Assembly: GCA_026981985.1 (NCBI GenBank)
Contig: JALSHZ010000091.1
Span: 1 to 58,522 of the forward strand
Length of the DNA stretch: 58,522 bases
DNA from: Gammaproteobacteria bacterium
GTDB lineage: Bacteria > Pseudomonadota > Gammaproteobacteria > UWMA-0217
Reading direction: 5' to 3'
The translations under genes were made by a program, and so were the position numbers. Positions 6,946 to 15,011 of this stretch are shown here, in pieces (the stretch's first letter is position 1; each line of letters begins with the position of its first letter). The notes below the pieces were generated by a model. The model had not been told where the DNA came from, ran no database searches, and was given only the letters and a program-made list of their open reading frames with translations.

Positions 6946-9030
6946 ATGAATATCCAGTATAGAAAATCAGCACTGTCCATTGCCGTTGCGGCCTGCATCT
7001 CCACAACCTCGGTGTTCGCAACCGAAGCCAACGATACGGCCTCGCAAAACAGTGGTGCTGTAGCGGCCCAGGCCATGGCAGTCGTTGCCGATTCGCAACG
7101 CGCTGCAGACAACGACATCATCATCAAGTCGGCAGATAATCAGACCGCGATCGACGGTAACGCGATGGAGAATATCTCAGGCAACATGGGCGTCAATATC
7201 GCTTCAGGTGACAACAACATGCAGGCGAATGCGGCTGCCATTGCAACCGCCAATGCGGATGCTTCCTTCGTCTTCGATGATCCCTCCGCAGAGGTCTATG
7301 TTGAGCAGAGCGTCAACAACAACAGTTTTTCCAGTTCGGGTAGCCGTAATGAAGCCCGACTAGAGGGGCACGCCATCAGCAATGTCACGGGCAACGTCGG
7401 CGCGAACATTGCTTCGGGCAGTTTCAATCTGCAGAAAAACGATTTTTCGGTTTCGATCTCGAACAATGGGTCGGCGTTAGCTGCTGCTGGTGTGCATCAG
7501 GAATCGATTGGCAACAATGTGAAGACTGAGGGTCGCTACGATGTTGTCACCGATACCACGAGCATTACATTGTCGGGCGATGCTGTTGGCTCCTCACAGG
7601 GCAAGGGTCAAGGTTACTATTCCGGCAGTACTAGCGCCGATATCAGTGGTAACGTGAACGCCGATTATCGTGGCAGCGCCGCAGGCGCGACTTCTGCACA
7701 GCTGTCTGGAAACTATGTCGGCATCGAAGCTGGCCAAACCTCGGCCCGCCTGGAAGGTGCTTATAAAGGAAGCGAATATGGCAGCTACCAAGGTACTGAA
7801 TCAGGCAAGACGGCGGCAACCGTCGAAGGCACTTACAATGGATACGCTTATGGGAGAAACACTGACTGGATAAATGGTACCTATGATGGAGAAACCGCGG
7901 GTGCTTATGAAGGCCAGGCGCTTGGTGATACCAAAGGCGATATTTCCGGCAATTACTGGGGCAGTACGCAGGGCGACACCCAGGCGAAGATCGATGGTGG
8001 CTACAAAGGCAATACCGCCGGCACTTATAAGGGCGAACAGGAAGGGAGCACGGAGTCGACTTCGGTCGGCATCTATGGCGGTGTTGCCATAGGCGGGACA
8101 CAATCGCAGTTCAAGGGCAGCTATAACGGTACCCAGGAGGGTTCATACGAGGGTACAGCGAGTGGTACGGAGCAGGGTGCGTATACGGGGACGCATAGCG
8201 TTATAGGTTTCCCAGTGGCAACGGAAACAGGGCAGTATGCTGGTACTTATGAAGGTGAAGAGAGTGGCAGCTACCAAGGCCGCGAAAATGGCTACCTCAG
8301 CGGCAACAGTAGAGGAAGTTATGCAGGTATCGAGGGAGGTGTTACCGCATCGGTAGCCACCGGTGAGTATGAGGGAACAGAGGCTGGTAAGTTCGCGGGA
8401 AAAGAGTCTGGTGTGATCGGCGCTAAAAGTGACGGTAGTTTCACAGGTTCTGAGAAGGGTGAAACGTATTCCACGCTCTACGGCAGCTATGAAGGTAGTG
8501 AATGGGGTAAATACGAAGGTGCCGAGAAAGGCAGGATCTCAGCCACAAGCGAAGGTAACTATGAAGGCAAGGAAGCCGGATCTACATGGGCCGCTTCGGA
8601 AGGGGAATACAAGGGTACAGCGCAAGGAAAATATCGTGGCAAGGAGCAGGGTAAGTTGGCGGCAGACAGCGAAGGTGAGTATGCCGGTATCGCTGCCGGA
8701 ATCACCGAAGCCAGTTCCGAAGGAAAATATGCTGGCAAGGAATCAGGCAGCATCGATGGCACTGTGGACGCAAAAAGTGAAGGTTCAGAGAATGGCTCGC
8801 TCAGCTTCGAGGAGGTCTCGGATATCAGCCTCGCCACCACAATGACCGGTGAAGTCACGAACAAGACCCACATCCTCGTCGACAATGCCGTCAACAAAGT
8901 TGTTCTGGGCGGATATGCGCTGTCCGGAGCCAGTGGTAACATTGGCGTCAACATGGCGTCGGGCAATGGCAACATGCAGGCCAACAGCCTCGCCATCGCA
9001 TCTACGACTGGCAATACCACTGGGCATTGA
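6946..9030 (+). CDS. large secreted Fap-type protein with GxYxG tandem repeats (FapC-like)
   Basis: This 694-residue protein has a signal peptide (1-24, ending TSVFA). Three Fap-type motifs lie at about 72-100 (NISGNMGVNIASGDNNMQAN), 142-171 (NVTGNVGANIASGSFNLQKN) and 657-685 (GASGNIGVNMASGNGNMQAN). Residues about 223-600 are a low-complexity array of about 29 units G-x-[YF]-x-G-x-x-x-G (for example GSYEGSEWG, GKYEGAEKG), becoming more Glu/Lys-rich towards the end. In Fap terms this array occupies the variable linker between repeats 2 and 3. The mature protein has no cysteine. It is the likely structural subunit of an extracellular fibre; that role is inferred. Confidence 0.72.
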   Translation: MNIQYRKSALSIAVAACISTTSVFATEANDTASQNSGAVAAQAMAVVADSQRAADNDIIIKSADNQTAIDGNAMENISGNMGVNIASGDNNMQANAAAIATANADASFVFDDPSAEVYVEQSVNNNSFSSSGSRNEARLEGHAISNVTGNVGANIASGSFNLQKNDFSVSISNNGSALAAAGVHQESIGNNVKTEGRYDVVTDTTSITLSGDAVGSSQGKGQGYYSGSTSADISGNVNADYRGSAAGATSAQLSGNYVGIEAGQTSARLEGAYKGSEYGSYQGTESGKTAATVEGTYNGYAYGRNTDWINGTYDGETAGAYEGQALGDTKGDISGNYWGSTQGDTQAKIDGGYKGNTAGTYKGEQEGSTESTSVGIYGGVAIGGTQSQFKGSYNGTQEGSYEGTASGTEQGAYTGTHSVIGFPVATETGQYAGTYEGEESGSYQGRENGYLSGNSRGSYAGIEGGVTASVATGEYEGTEAGKFAGKESGVIGAKSDGSFTGSEKGETYSTLYGSYEGSEWGKYEGAEKGRISATSEGNYEGKEAGSTWAASEGEYKGTAQGKYRGKEQGKLAADSEGEYAGIAAGITEASSEGKYAGKESGSIDGTVDAKSEGSENGSLSFEEVSDISLATTMTGEVTNKTHILVDNAVNKVVLGGYALSGASGNIGVNMASGNGNMQANSLAIASTTGNTTGH
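7612..8745 (+). repeat. tandem GxYxG-coding repeat array
   Basis: This is the DNA coding residues 223-600 of the large secreted protein. The repeat is conserved mainly at protein level, with unit spacing of about 8 to 18 codons. The DNA copies are diverged, so recent slippage expansion is not obvious. Tyr or Phe recurs at the third position of nearly every unit, with Gly on either side. Confidence 0.85.
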
Positions 9031-9055
9031 TCCACGGTCTGCCTGAGTGAAGGTT

Positions 9056-9078
9056 CGGGGCTGGTTTCTTCAGCCCCG
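9056..9078 (+). terminator. hairpin between fibre gene and C39 peptidase gene
   Basis: CGGGGCTG (9056-9063), a 7-base loop and CAGCCCCG (9071-9078) form a perfect 8-pair stem shortly after the stop at 9030. No T-run follows, so it is not a classical terminator. It could stabilise the upstream mRNA or give partial termination, so that fibre protein is made in excess of the export genes. Confidence 0.5.
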
Positions 9079-9134
9079 GGCTCTCATCACCTGAAATACC
9101 ACTGATATAACAATAATTCTACAAGGTCAGAACA

Positions 9135-9854
9135 ATGCGATTCAAAGCATCCCATCTGTTGTTTCAAGTGTCTCTTTTGTTTGCAGCGTTTGGCATTTTC
9201 CAGGCACCGTCCGCGATTGCGGGCGATATTCTGTTTTCTGGTGTGGCGGCATCCGGCGGGCTTTATTCCGCTCGGGTCGTGAGCATGAACGAGGCCAAGT
9301 ACAAGAATCTTGTTCGCCAGAATACGGACTACAGCTGTGGTGCGGCAGCATTGGCGACGATTCTGAAATATGCCTATGGGCTCGACGCCAATGAAAGGGT
9401 TGTCATGGAAGGTATGCTCGAATCCGGAGATGCTGAACTCGTGCGCCGCAAGGGTTTTTCGATGCTCGACATGAAGCACTATGTCGAATCGTTGGGTTTG
9501 CGAGGCCGAGGTTATCGCTTGTCCGAAACGCGCTTGAAAACCTTGAGAATTCCGGTGGTGGTATTGATGGACATCAACGGCTACAAGCATTTTTCAGTGC
9601 TAAAGCGTATCAGCAATGATGAAGCTTTTTTAGCGGACCCTGTTCTCGGTAACAAGAGGATGTCGTTTGACGAGTTCAGACAAGCCTGGAGCAATCGTGT
9701 TGTCTTTGCCGTCATTGGCAGCGGCTTCGTCAGGGATACCGCATTACTGGAAATTCCATTCAAGCTAACCAGTAGCCATTGGTTGAGGAATAACTCGCCA
9801 CTGGCGGATGCGGAGTTGATGGACTTTGGCTTTACGCATGCAGATCTATTCTGA
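9135..9854 (+). CDS. secreted C39-family peptidase (FapD-like)
   Basis: This 239-residue protein has a signal peptide (1-29, ending PSAIA). The C39 papain-like core follows: QNTDYSCGAAALATIL with oxyanion Gln62 and nucleophile Cys68, His152 in NGYKHFSVLK, and Asp168 in FLADPVLGNKRM. C39 peptidases normally cut double-glycine leaders inside ABC exporters. A stand-alone exported C39 enzyme next to repeat-motif secreted proteins is the arrangement of FapD in the Pseudomonas Fap operon. It probably acts in the periplasm on a cluster protein; its substrate is not known. Confidence 0.82.
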   Translation: MRFKASHLLFQVSLLFAAFGIFQAPSAIAGDILFSGVAASGGLYSARVVSMNEAKYKNLVRQNTDYSCGAAALATILKYAYGLDANERVVMEGMLESGDAELVRRKGFSMLDMKHYVESLGLRGRGYRLSETRLKTLRIPVVVLMDINGYKHFSVLKRISNDEAFLADPVLGNKRMSFDEFRQAWSNRVVFAVIGSGFVRDTALLEIPFKLTSSHWLRNNSPLADAELMDFGFTHADLF

Positions 9855-9865
9855 GGAAAATGATC

Positions 9866-10660
9866 ATGAAAAGCATAAAAGAAACGATTGCGCCGTTTTT
9901 TCTAGGAGTTGCAATAACAAGCGTCGCATCAGTGTCACTGGCAGCGCCGGGGGATGGCGGGGTGGGTCAGGGGATTTCAGTCCTGACCAGCCCGGAGATG
10001 GCGACGATACGAGGGAAATACGTGGTTGCATCGGATACGGTACTCTACTTCGGGGTCGAAATGGCCAGTGTGTGGAGAACGCAGGACGGGCAGCAGTTGC
10101 AGGGTGGCGCACGCCTGGGGCTCGATTTCTCCGGTGGTGCATCGCCAACGGTGAGTTTCTCGCCTACGGTGAGTATTTTATCCGGGACTGGCCGAGGGAC
10201 AGCGATCGACACCAGTAATCGCACCGTGAATTCATCCGGAATCGACAACGTCACCGGCTTGGGTCAGAGCATCCAGGTTGCGGGCGATTTCAATACGGCA
10301 TCGAATACGCTCAGCGTACGACTTTTGGACAAGCTTCCGGAGAACCGCGGTCAGGGTGTCGGGGAATCGCTTGCCGTCAGCGACGGCGCGGGTGGGTCGG
10401 CAACTGCGGCCCTCAATGACAAGGGAATGATGGTCACACTGTCGCTCGACGGGCAGGGGGTTGTTCAGCAATCCATTCGCGGTGCGCTTCGTGATGGTGC
10501 CCGTACCGGCAACGGTGCGTTTCAGTCGATCAAGACATTGGGGGACTCGCATACGATCTCCAATCGAATGCAGCTCTCAATTCTGATGAAACCCCGTGCA
10601 GAGTCGGCCAATCTGAGTAAGACGCTTGGCGTTTCATTGGGCGGTCTGCGAGGATTGTAG
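9866..10660 (+). CDS. secreted protein with degenerate Fap-type motif (FapE-like)
   Basis: This 264-residue protein has a signal peptide (about 1-28, ending SVSLAA). ATG 9866 sits 9 bases after gagg; ATG 9860 is only 3 bases from it. The mature part is Gly/Ser-rich and predicted beta-rich. Residues 123-152 (GIDNVTGLGQSIQVAGDFNT, then ASNTLSVRL) resemble the fibre motif of the two proteins upstream, and DSHTISNRMQL may be a second partial copy. Position between the C39 gene and the outer-membrane channel is that of fapE. It has no cysteine. A minor fibre component or assembly factor is inferred. Confidence 0.55.
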   Translation: MKSIKETIAPFFLGVAITSVASVSLAAPGDGGVGQGISVLTSPEMATIRGKYVVASDTVLYFGVEMASVWRTQDGQQLQGGARLGLDFSGGASPTVSFSPTVSILSGTGRGTAIDTSNRTVNSSGIDNVTGLGQSIQVAGDFNTASNTLSVRLLDKLPENRGQGVGESLAVSDGAGGSATAALNDKGMMVTLSLDGQGVVQQSIRGALRDGARTGNGAFQSIKTLGDSHTISNRMQLSILMKPRAESANLSKTLGVSLGGLRGL

Positions 10661-10778
10661 CCTACGCAAGGTTTGGCGTTGATACATTGCCTTCTTGCGG
10701 CGGAAAGGGAATTCGTGGATGTGGGAGTGAAGGAATCACACGCTCGCATCTCATATTTGGACGTACAGGCTAACAGAA

Positions 10779-12182
10779 ATGGAATTCAAACTAGGTATAG
10801 GCGTGGCAGTGCTCGTGTCATGTATGGTGATGCAGGTCGCCACTCCGGTCGGCGCGGAAGAGGCCGAGGATCGGCCGATTTTTCTGGATCAGCCTCCCAG
10901 GGAGGCTGGTGACGGACATCCCGAGAAAGCATCCCCAGTCGATCCCGTCGCCAGGCAGAAGGTCACGCACAAGAAAGATAGCGATACGCCACGGGTTTCC
11001 AATGAGTCGTCGGCAGATCTACGCCAGGAAATGTTGCTGCTACGCAAGCAGTACAGTGAGGATCTCAAAAAACTGCGTGATCTCGATTTGCGCTTGAAGG
11101 CATTGGGGGGTGGCAATGGACCGGCTTTGGCGAAGCCGGGAAACGCCGCTGCGGCGGCTGCCCGGAATAATCCGGTTCGAGTGGGTGTCGACAAAAAGAA
11201 GGCCAGTGAGGTGGCAGGAATTTCTCGCAATGTGGAGGATCTGCTGCAGGTCGAGCATCCTTCGTTTGATCAGACATTCACCCTGGAATCTGCGATCAAC
11301 TACAGCCGCTACGACAGGACGCAAGTGACGCTGAATGGTTTCCTCGCGCTGGATGCGATCTTTCTGGGCAATCTGGCTGTTGAGGGTGTCGCCTCCGATA
11401 CGCTGACTTATTCACTGACGGGCCGATATGGTTTCAATGAGCGTCTGGTGTTCAACTTGTCGACACCGTTTGTCTATCGCAAGACGATCTATGCCAAAGG
11501 TGGCGTAGGAGGCGTTGCCTCGGCCAATTCCGAAACCGATGTGACGCGTGATGCAGCGCTTGGGGATGTGTCGCTTGGCATGAGCTATCGCCTGTTTCCT
11601 GCTAGCAAGGCAGCCGATTGGGTCTGGAACGTCGATATTACCGCGCCGACCGGGGAACATCCTTATGGCGTTCCTGTGCGGGTCGTGGAAAAAGATGCCG
11701 AAGGCGTGACCACATTTTCGGTGCCGCGGGACCTGCCGACCGGCAGCGGCATCTGGTCACTCAATACCGGGGTTTCGTTTGTCAAAACCAGTGACCCGGC
11801 GATACTGTTCGGTAACTTTGGCATCGGCTACAACCGATCGCAATCGTTTGCGGACGTTGATTCTGATCCCAACACCAGAACTCGCGGGGACATCAACCTC
11901 GGAAATTCGGTCAACTACGGTTTTGGCATGGCCATTGCCATGAACGAAACTACCAGCCTGAGCCTGTCGTTCAGTCACAAACTGGCGCAGAAGACCAAAA
12001 CCCGCAGTGCAGGCGGCCCTTGGACCAACGTGATTGGCAGCGATGCCAACTCAGCCATGTTCAATGTCGGCATTACCCAGGGGCTGGGCAGCCACTGGTC
12101 CATCGCAGGCACCGTGGGTGTCGGTTTGACGGATGATGCACCCGACTTCACCTTTGGACTACGGTTGCCATATCGTTTTTAG
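10779..12182 (+). CDS. outer-membrane channel with coiled-coil N-terminus (FapF-like)
   Basis: This 467-residue protein has a signal peptide (about 1-26, ending PVGA), a polar linker, a heptad-like helix at about 79-109 (LRQEMLLLRKQYSEDLKKLR) and a Gly/Ala/Asn linker. From about 175 alternating hydrophobic/aromatic strands run to the terminal Phe of RLPYRF, a typical outer-membrane beta-signal. FapF is a trimeric barrel with an N-terminal coiled coil that exports Fap amyloids. The same domain order and operon position suggest the same role. Alternative annotation would be a generic MetA-type transporter-like porin. Confidence 0.72.
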   Translation: MEFKLGIGVAVLVSCMVMQVATPVGAEEAEDRPIFLDQPPREAGDGHPEKASPVDPVARQKVTHKKDSDTPRVSNESSADLRQEMLLLRKQYSEDLKKLRDLDLRLKALGGGNGPALAKPGNAAAAAARNNPVRVGVDKKKASEVAGISRNVEDLLQVEHPSFDQTFTLESAINYSRYDRTQVTLNGFLALDAIFLGNLAVEGVASDTLTYSLTGRYGFNERLVFNLSTPFVYRKTIYAKGGVGGVASANSETDVTRDAALGDVSLGMSYRLFPASKAADWVWNVDITAPTGEHPYGVPVRVVEKDAEGVTTFSVPRDLPTGSGIWSLNTGVSFVKTSDPAILFGNFGIGYNRSQSFADVDSDPNTRTRGDINLGNSVNYGFGMAIAMNETTSLSLSFSHKLAQKTKTRSAGGPWTNVIGSDANSAMFNVGITQGLGSHWSIAGTVGVGLTDDAPDFTFGLRLPYRF

Positions 12183-12183
12183 C

Positions 12184-12330
12184 CGGTAACTACTCAGCTT
12201 CCCCCCTTATTTGCGCCAACTCTGCGTTGGAAGTGCTCATTTACACTTGTAAACTCCGCGCTTCCGCCTTGATTTGACGCAAAACGGGGGCAATCTGAGC
12301 AGTTACGGGCATTGCGCTGAGTAGTTACCG
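12184..12330. repeat. 147-base element with 15-base perfect inverted ends
   Basis: CGGTAACTACTCAGC (12184-12198) is the exact complement of GCTGAGTAGTTACCG (12316-12330). An internal near-copy of the right end (CTGAGCAGTTACGG) starts at 12295, and the middle contains TTTACACTTGTAAA-type dyads. The layout suggests a non-coding mobile or extragenic palindromic repeat of MITE type, located between the outer-membrane channel gene and its regulator. It may also end transcription of the operon. Confidence 0.65.
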
Positions 12331-12452
12331 TAGCCGGCGTTGTTTAGTGCGCAGCAGCAAGCAGAGAAATAGGTTCCCCGGCGTCGTGAGTTTTGCGAAA
12401 CGATCCTGAGCTTGGCGTAAACAATCACCCGATGTCCGTCGATGTTGATACG

Positions 12453-12479
12453 CTGGTGGGCATAAGATCTGATCACCAG
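12453..12479. promoter_or_regulatory. inverted repeat before the sigma-54 activator gene
   Basis: CTGGTG (12453-12458) and CACCAG (12474-12479) form an inverted repeat 15 bases apart, ending 25 bases before the regulator ATG. A ggagg-type ribosome site (12493-12497) follows. An autoregulatory operator is possible; no copy was found at the 6211 promoter. Confidence 0.3.
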
Positions 12480-12504
12480 TCAGACGGATTTCGGGAGGTT
12501 TGTC

Positions 12505-13902
12505 ATGGCAACTGCGCACAATCCAGTATCGGCTCGTCGCCGCATTCTTTGCCTTGGAGGTTGTGAAGGGGCGCTGCAGCGTTTGTTGCCGCCTGATCAG
12601 TGGGAATTGGTTTCTGCGGACAGCCTGAAAGCACTACGGCTGGCGGCCAGTGACCGTGATATCCGTGTGATGGTAGCCGCGATAGGATTCGACAACGCCA
12701 AAACGCTTGAACTTGCTGAGGAGCTGCTGTTCGAGCGCCGGGACATCCGGGCTGTTGGCATCATCGAACCTGGCACCCTCGAGCAAACTCGGCTGCGGCG
12801 CGCGCTGAGCAGGCTGTTCTTCGACTTTCTCACCATGCCGCTATTACCCGAAGCGGTGCAATACGCCATTGGTCATGCCTATGGCATGGCGTCGATTTCC
12901 TGTTGTGGTGGTCAATCAGAGAAGTGCATTTCACCCGTGGCGTCCAGCTACAAGCTGTTTGGGCGAAGCGACATCATGGTGGCGCTAAGGGAGCGAATCT
13001 CCCGCATCAGCACATCCGACGCACCGGTGATGATCGGTGGTGAATCAGGTACCGGAAAGGAACTCGCTGCACGGAATGTTCATGCCGAATCCGACCGTTG
13101 TGACGAACCATTCGTTGCAGTGAATATGGCGGCGATTCCCGAAAATCTGGTGCAGACCGAGTTGTTTGGCCATGAAAAAGGGGCATTCACCGGTGCTGCT
13201 CAGCAACGTATCGGGCATATCGAGTCAGCCCATGGTGGGACGCTTTTTCTTGACGAGATTGGCGACCTGCCGCTGCAAAGCCAGGGTAACTTGTTGCGGT
13301 TTCTCCAGGAGGGCGTCATCACCAGGGTAGGTGGCTCACAGTTGATCAAGGTTGATGTGAGGGTGATCACGGCGACGCACATCGACCTTGAAGAAGCTGT
13401 CGCTGCGGGCCGCTTTCGTGAAGATCTCTATTACCGACTCAACGTATTGCAGCTGGAAATGCCCCCGCTACGTGATCGGGGGAGCGACATTGCCTATCTG
13501 GCGGAGCGTTTCTTCGAACAGTTTTGCGCCCGCTCACGTTGCTGCGCCAAGGGTTTGAGTCAGCGCTCGCTCGCTGTAATGAAGGAGCACGACTGGCCTG
13601 GGAACGTGCGAGAAATGCTCAATCGCATACAGCGTGCAGTGGTCATGTGTACAGGGCAGTTGATCCATCCCGAAGACCTGGGGCTGGAACGACGTGAATC
13701 GTCCAGAAAGCTCGAAACACTCGCCGAAGCACGTGCCAGGGTGGAAAAACAACTGCTCCGCACGGCTTTGATCGACAGTAACTACAATCTGTCAGAAGCG
13801 TCGCGCTTGCTGGGGACGTCTCGGGTCACGCTGTACAAGCTGATTGACAAACATGGCATTCAAAGCAGCCCGGGGCGAGAGGTGACGTCTGACGTCGCAT
13901 AG
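12505..13902 (+). CDS. sigma-54 activator of the VpsR/FleQ type
   Basis: This 465-residue protein has an N-terminal receiver-like domain (1-130) with no Asp at the expected phospho-acceptor strand (IRVMVAAIGFDNA). Its end resembles VpsR (FFDFLTMPLLPEAVQYAIGH). The AAA+ domain has Walker A GESGTGKE (179-186), an intact GAFTGA loop (226-231), GGTLFLDEIGDLP and the WPGNVRE sensor region. A Fis-type HTH closes it (NLSEASRLLGTSRVTLYKLI). GAFTGA is the sigma-54 contact, so it should act at RpoN promoters; the only near-consensus one nearby is 6211. VpsR and FleQ bind c-di-GMP; that input is inferred here. Several Cys (CCGG, RSRCCAK) are unusual. Confidence 0.88.
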   Translation: MATAHNPVSARRRILCLGGCEGALQRLLPPDQWELVSADSLKALRLAASDRDIRVMVAAIGFDNAKTLELAEELLFERRDIRAVGIIEPGTLEQTRLRRALSRLFFDFLTMPLLPEAVQYAIGHAYGMASISCCGGQSEKCISPVASSYKLFGRSDIMVALRERISRISTSDAPVMIGGESGTGKELAARNVHAESDRCDEPFVAVNMAAIPENLVQTELFGHEKGAFTGAAQQRIGHIESAHGGTLFLDEIGDLPLQSQGNLLRFLQEGVITRVGGSQLIKVDVRVITATHIDLEEAVAAGRFREDLYYRLNVLQLEMPPLRDRGSDIAYLAERFFEQFCARSRCCAKGLSQRSLAVMKEHDWPGNVREMLNRIQRAVVMCTGQLIHPEDLGLERRESSRKLETLAEARARVEKQLLRTALIDSNYNLSEASRLLGTSRVTLYKLIDKHGIQSSPGREVTSDVA

Positions 13903-13913
13903 TGCCTCGCTTT

Positions 13914-13929
13914 TGTAGCCTTCGCTACA
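13914..13929 (+). other. short hairpin after the activator gene
   Basis: TGTAGC (13914-13919) and GCTACA (13924-13929) form a 6-base stem with a CTTC loop just after the activator stop. There is no T-run downstream, so terminator function is doubtful. Confidence 0.3.
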
Positions 13930-14014
13930 GTTGGAACAGCGATGCCCAGCAGTGAACATGGGGACGAAGCGTTGACTACGATGTAGGCGATACCGACAAT
14001 GATGTCATGCTATT

Positions 14015-14107
14015 TTGAATATCCGCAATCTTCCTGACAACGTCCACGCTACTTTGCGGTTGAAAGCGGCCAAGTCCGGTTTGAGTATGGAAGCTGAGGG
14101 GGTACGC
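14015..14107 (+). pseudogene. remnant of a FitA-type ribbon-helix-helix antitoxin
   Basis: From 14015 the frame reads LNIRNLPDNVHATLRLKAAK followed by SGLSMEAE. This is the ribbon-helix-helix N-terminus of plasmid-stability/FitA antitoxins (typically I-x-IRNLPDxVHxxLRxRAA). The usual ATG and first residues are disrupted, a stop lies just upstream, and the similarity ends abruptly at about 14100. No VapC/FitB toxin follows. It is therefore a decayed antitoxin fragment next to the TauE gene. Confidence 0.55.
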
Positions 14108-14133
14108 CTGTATTTACTTTACATAGACCCACT

Positions 14134-14877
14134 TCAAGCCAGCAATTTCACGGCAATCACCAGCAGCGCCACCGCGAGTGTTGCACGGATGATTTTCTCT
14201 CCACTCTTGATCGAAGCCTTGACGGCAAGCCAGGTGCCACCTGCCATGCCGATCGAGAGCGCCGTTGCGGCAAACCAGTCGACGTTGCCGGTGACGATAA
14301 ACAGCACCACGGCAGGCACGGTGAATACCATGACGATAAACACCTTGTGGACATTCACCCGTGTCAGCTCCATGCCGAACAGATGCAGCAGGGTTGCCAT
14401 GATGATGAAACCGACCCCCGCCTGAACGAAGCCGCCATAGAAGCCGACCCCAAACATGACCGGCCAGGCCAGCCATTTTGACCAGCGGTGGCTGGCGGCG
14501 TGTTCCACCACCCGGGCTTTCGGCAGCATCAGCGAGATCACGATCAGGATCATGACCAGGCCGAGTATTTTCGTGAATAGCGCATCGTCGATCTTCACCG
14601 CGTAGAACGCGCCAAGAATCCCACCAGGCAGTGTCATCAGCGCCAGCTTCAGACTCAGCGGAAAATCATGCTGATTGTTGTGGCGGAAAGTGGCGACGGC
14701 CATCAGGGCTTCGACCTGGATGGCGATTCGGTTGCTGCCATTGGCCACGGTAGCGTCGTAGCCCATGAAAATCAGCAGCGGGATCGTCAGCGCCGAGCCA
14801 CCGCCGGCCAGCACGTTGAGGAAACCCGCGACCGCGCCCCCTGCCATCAGAATGAGAAAACTGCCGACTTCTGTCAT
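14134..14877 (-). CDS. TauE/SafE-family membrane exporter
   Basis: This 247-residue protein has about eight hydrophobic spans. It opens with GGAVAGFLNVLAGGGSALTI, a TauE/SafE signature, repeated in the second half by FYGGFVQAGVGFIIMATLL. These proteins transport sulfite, sulfoacetate or related organosulfur anions across the inner membrane; substrate cannot be read from sequence. It is a single gene on the minus strand with no sulfur genes adjacent. Length is normal for the family. Confidence 0.9.
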   Translation of the reverse strand: MTEVGSFLILMAGGAVAGFLNVLAGGGSALTIPLLIFMGYDATVANGSNRIAIQVEALMAVATFRHNNQHDFPLSLKLALMTLPGGILGAFYAVKIDDALFTKILGLVMILIVISLMLPKARVVEHAASHRWSKWLAWPVMFGVGFYGGFVQAGVGFIIMATLLHLFGMELTRVNVHKVFIVMVFTVPAVVLFIVTGNVDWFAATALSIGMAGGTWLAVKASIKSGEKIIRATLAVALLVIAVKLLA

Positions 14878-15011
14878 GTCTGCCGTCGCTGCCGATAAAG
14901 AGTCCTGTATGGTACCGCAGCCGCCAGCCTCCGGGATAATTGCCTGAATTCATGCGCCTTGTTGAATTATTCCCCTGCTGATCCAGACTAATGGCTATAG
15001 CGTATAAATAC

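Noticed and set aside
7612-8745. Repeat array considered as CRISPR or a DNA-level minisatellite
   Set aside because: Repeats are conserved only as protein, have variable spacing and sit inside a continuous reading frame with a signal peptide.
14015-14425. 136-codon plus-strand frame over the TauE gene
   Set aside because: Only the first about 30 codons look like an antitoxin; the rest is a shadow of the TauE gene on the other strand.
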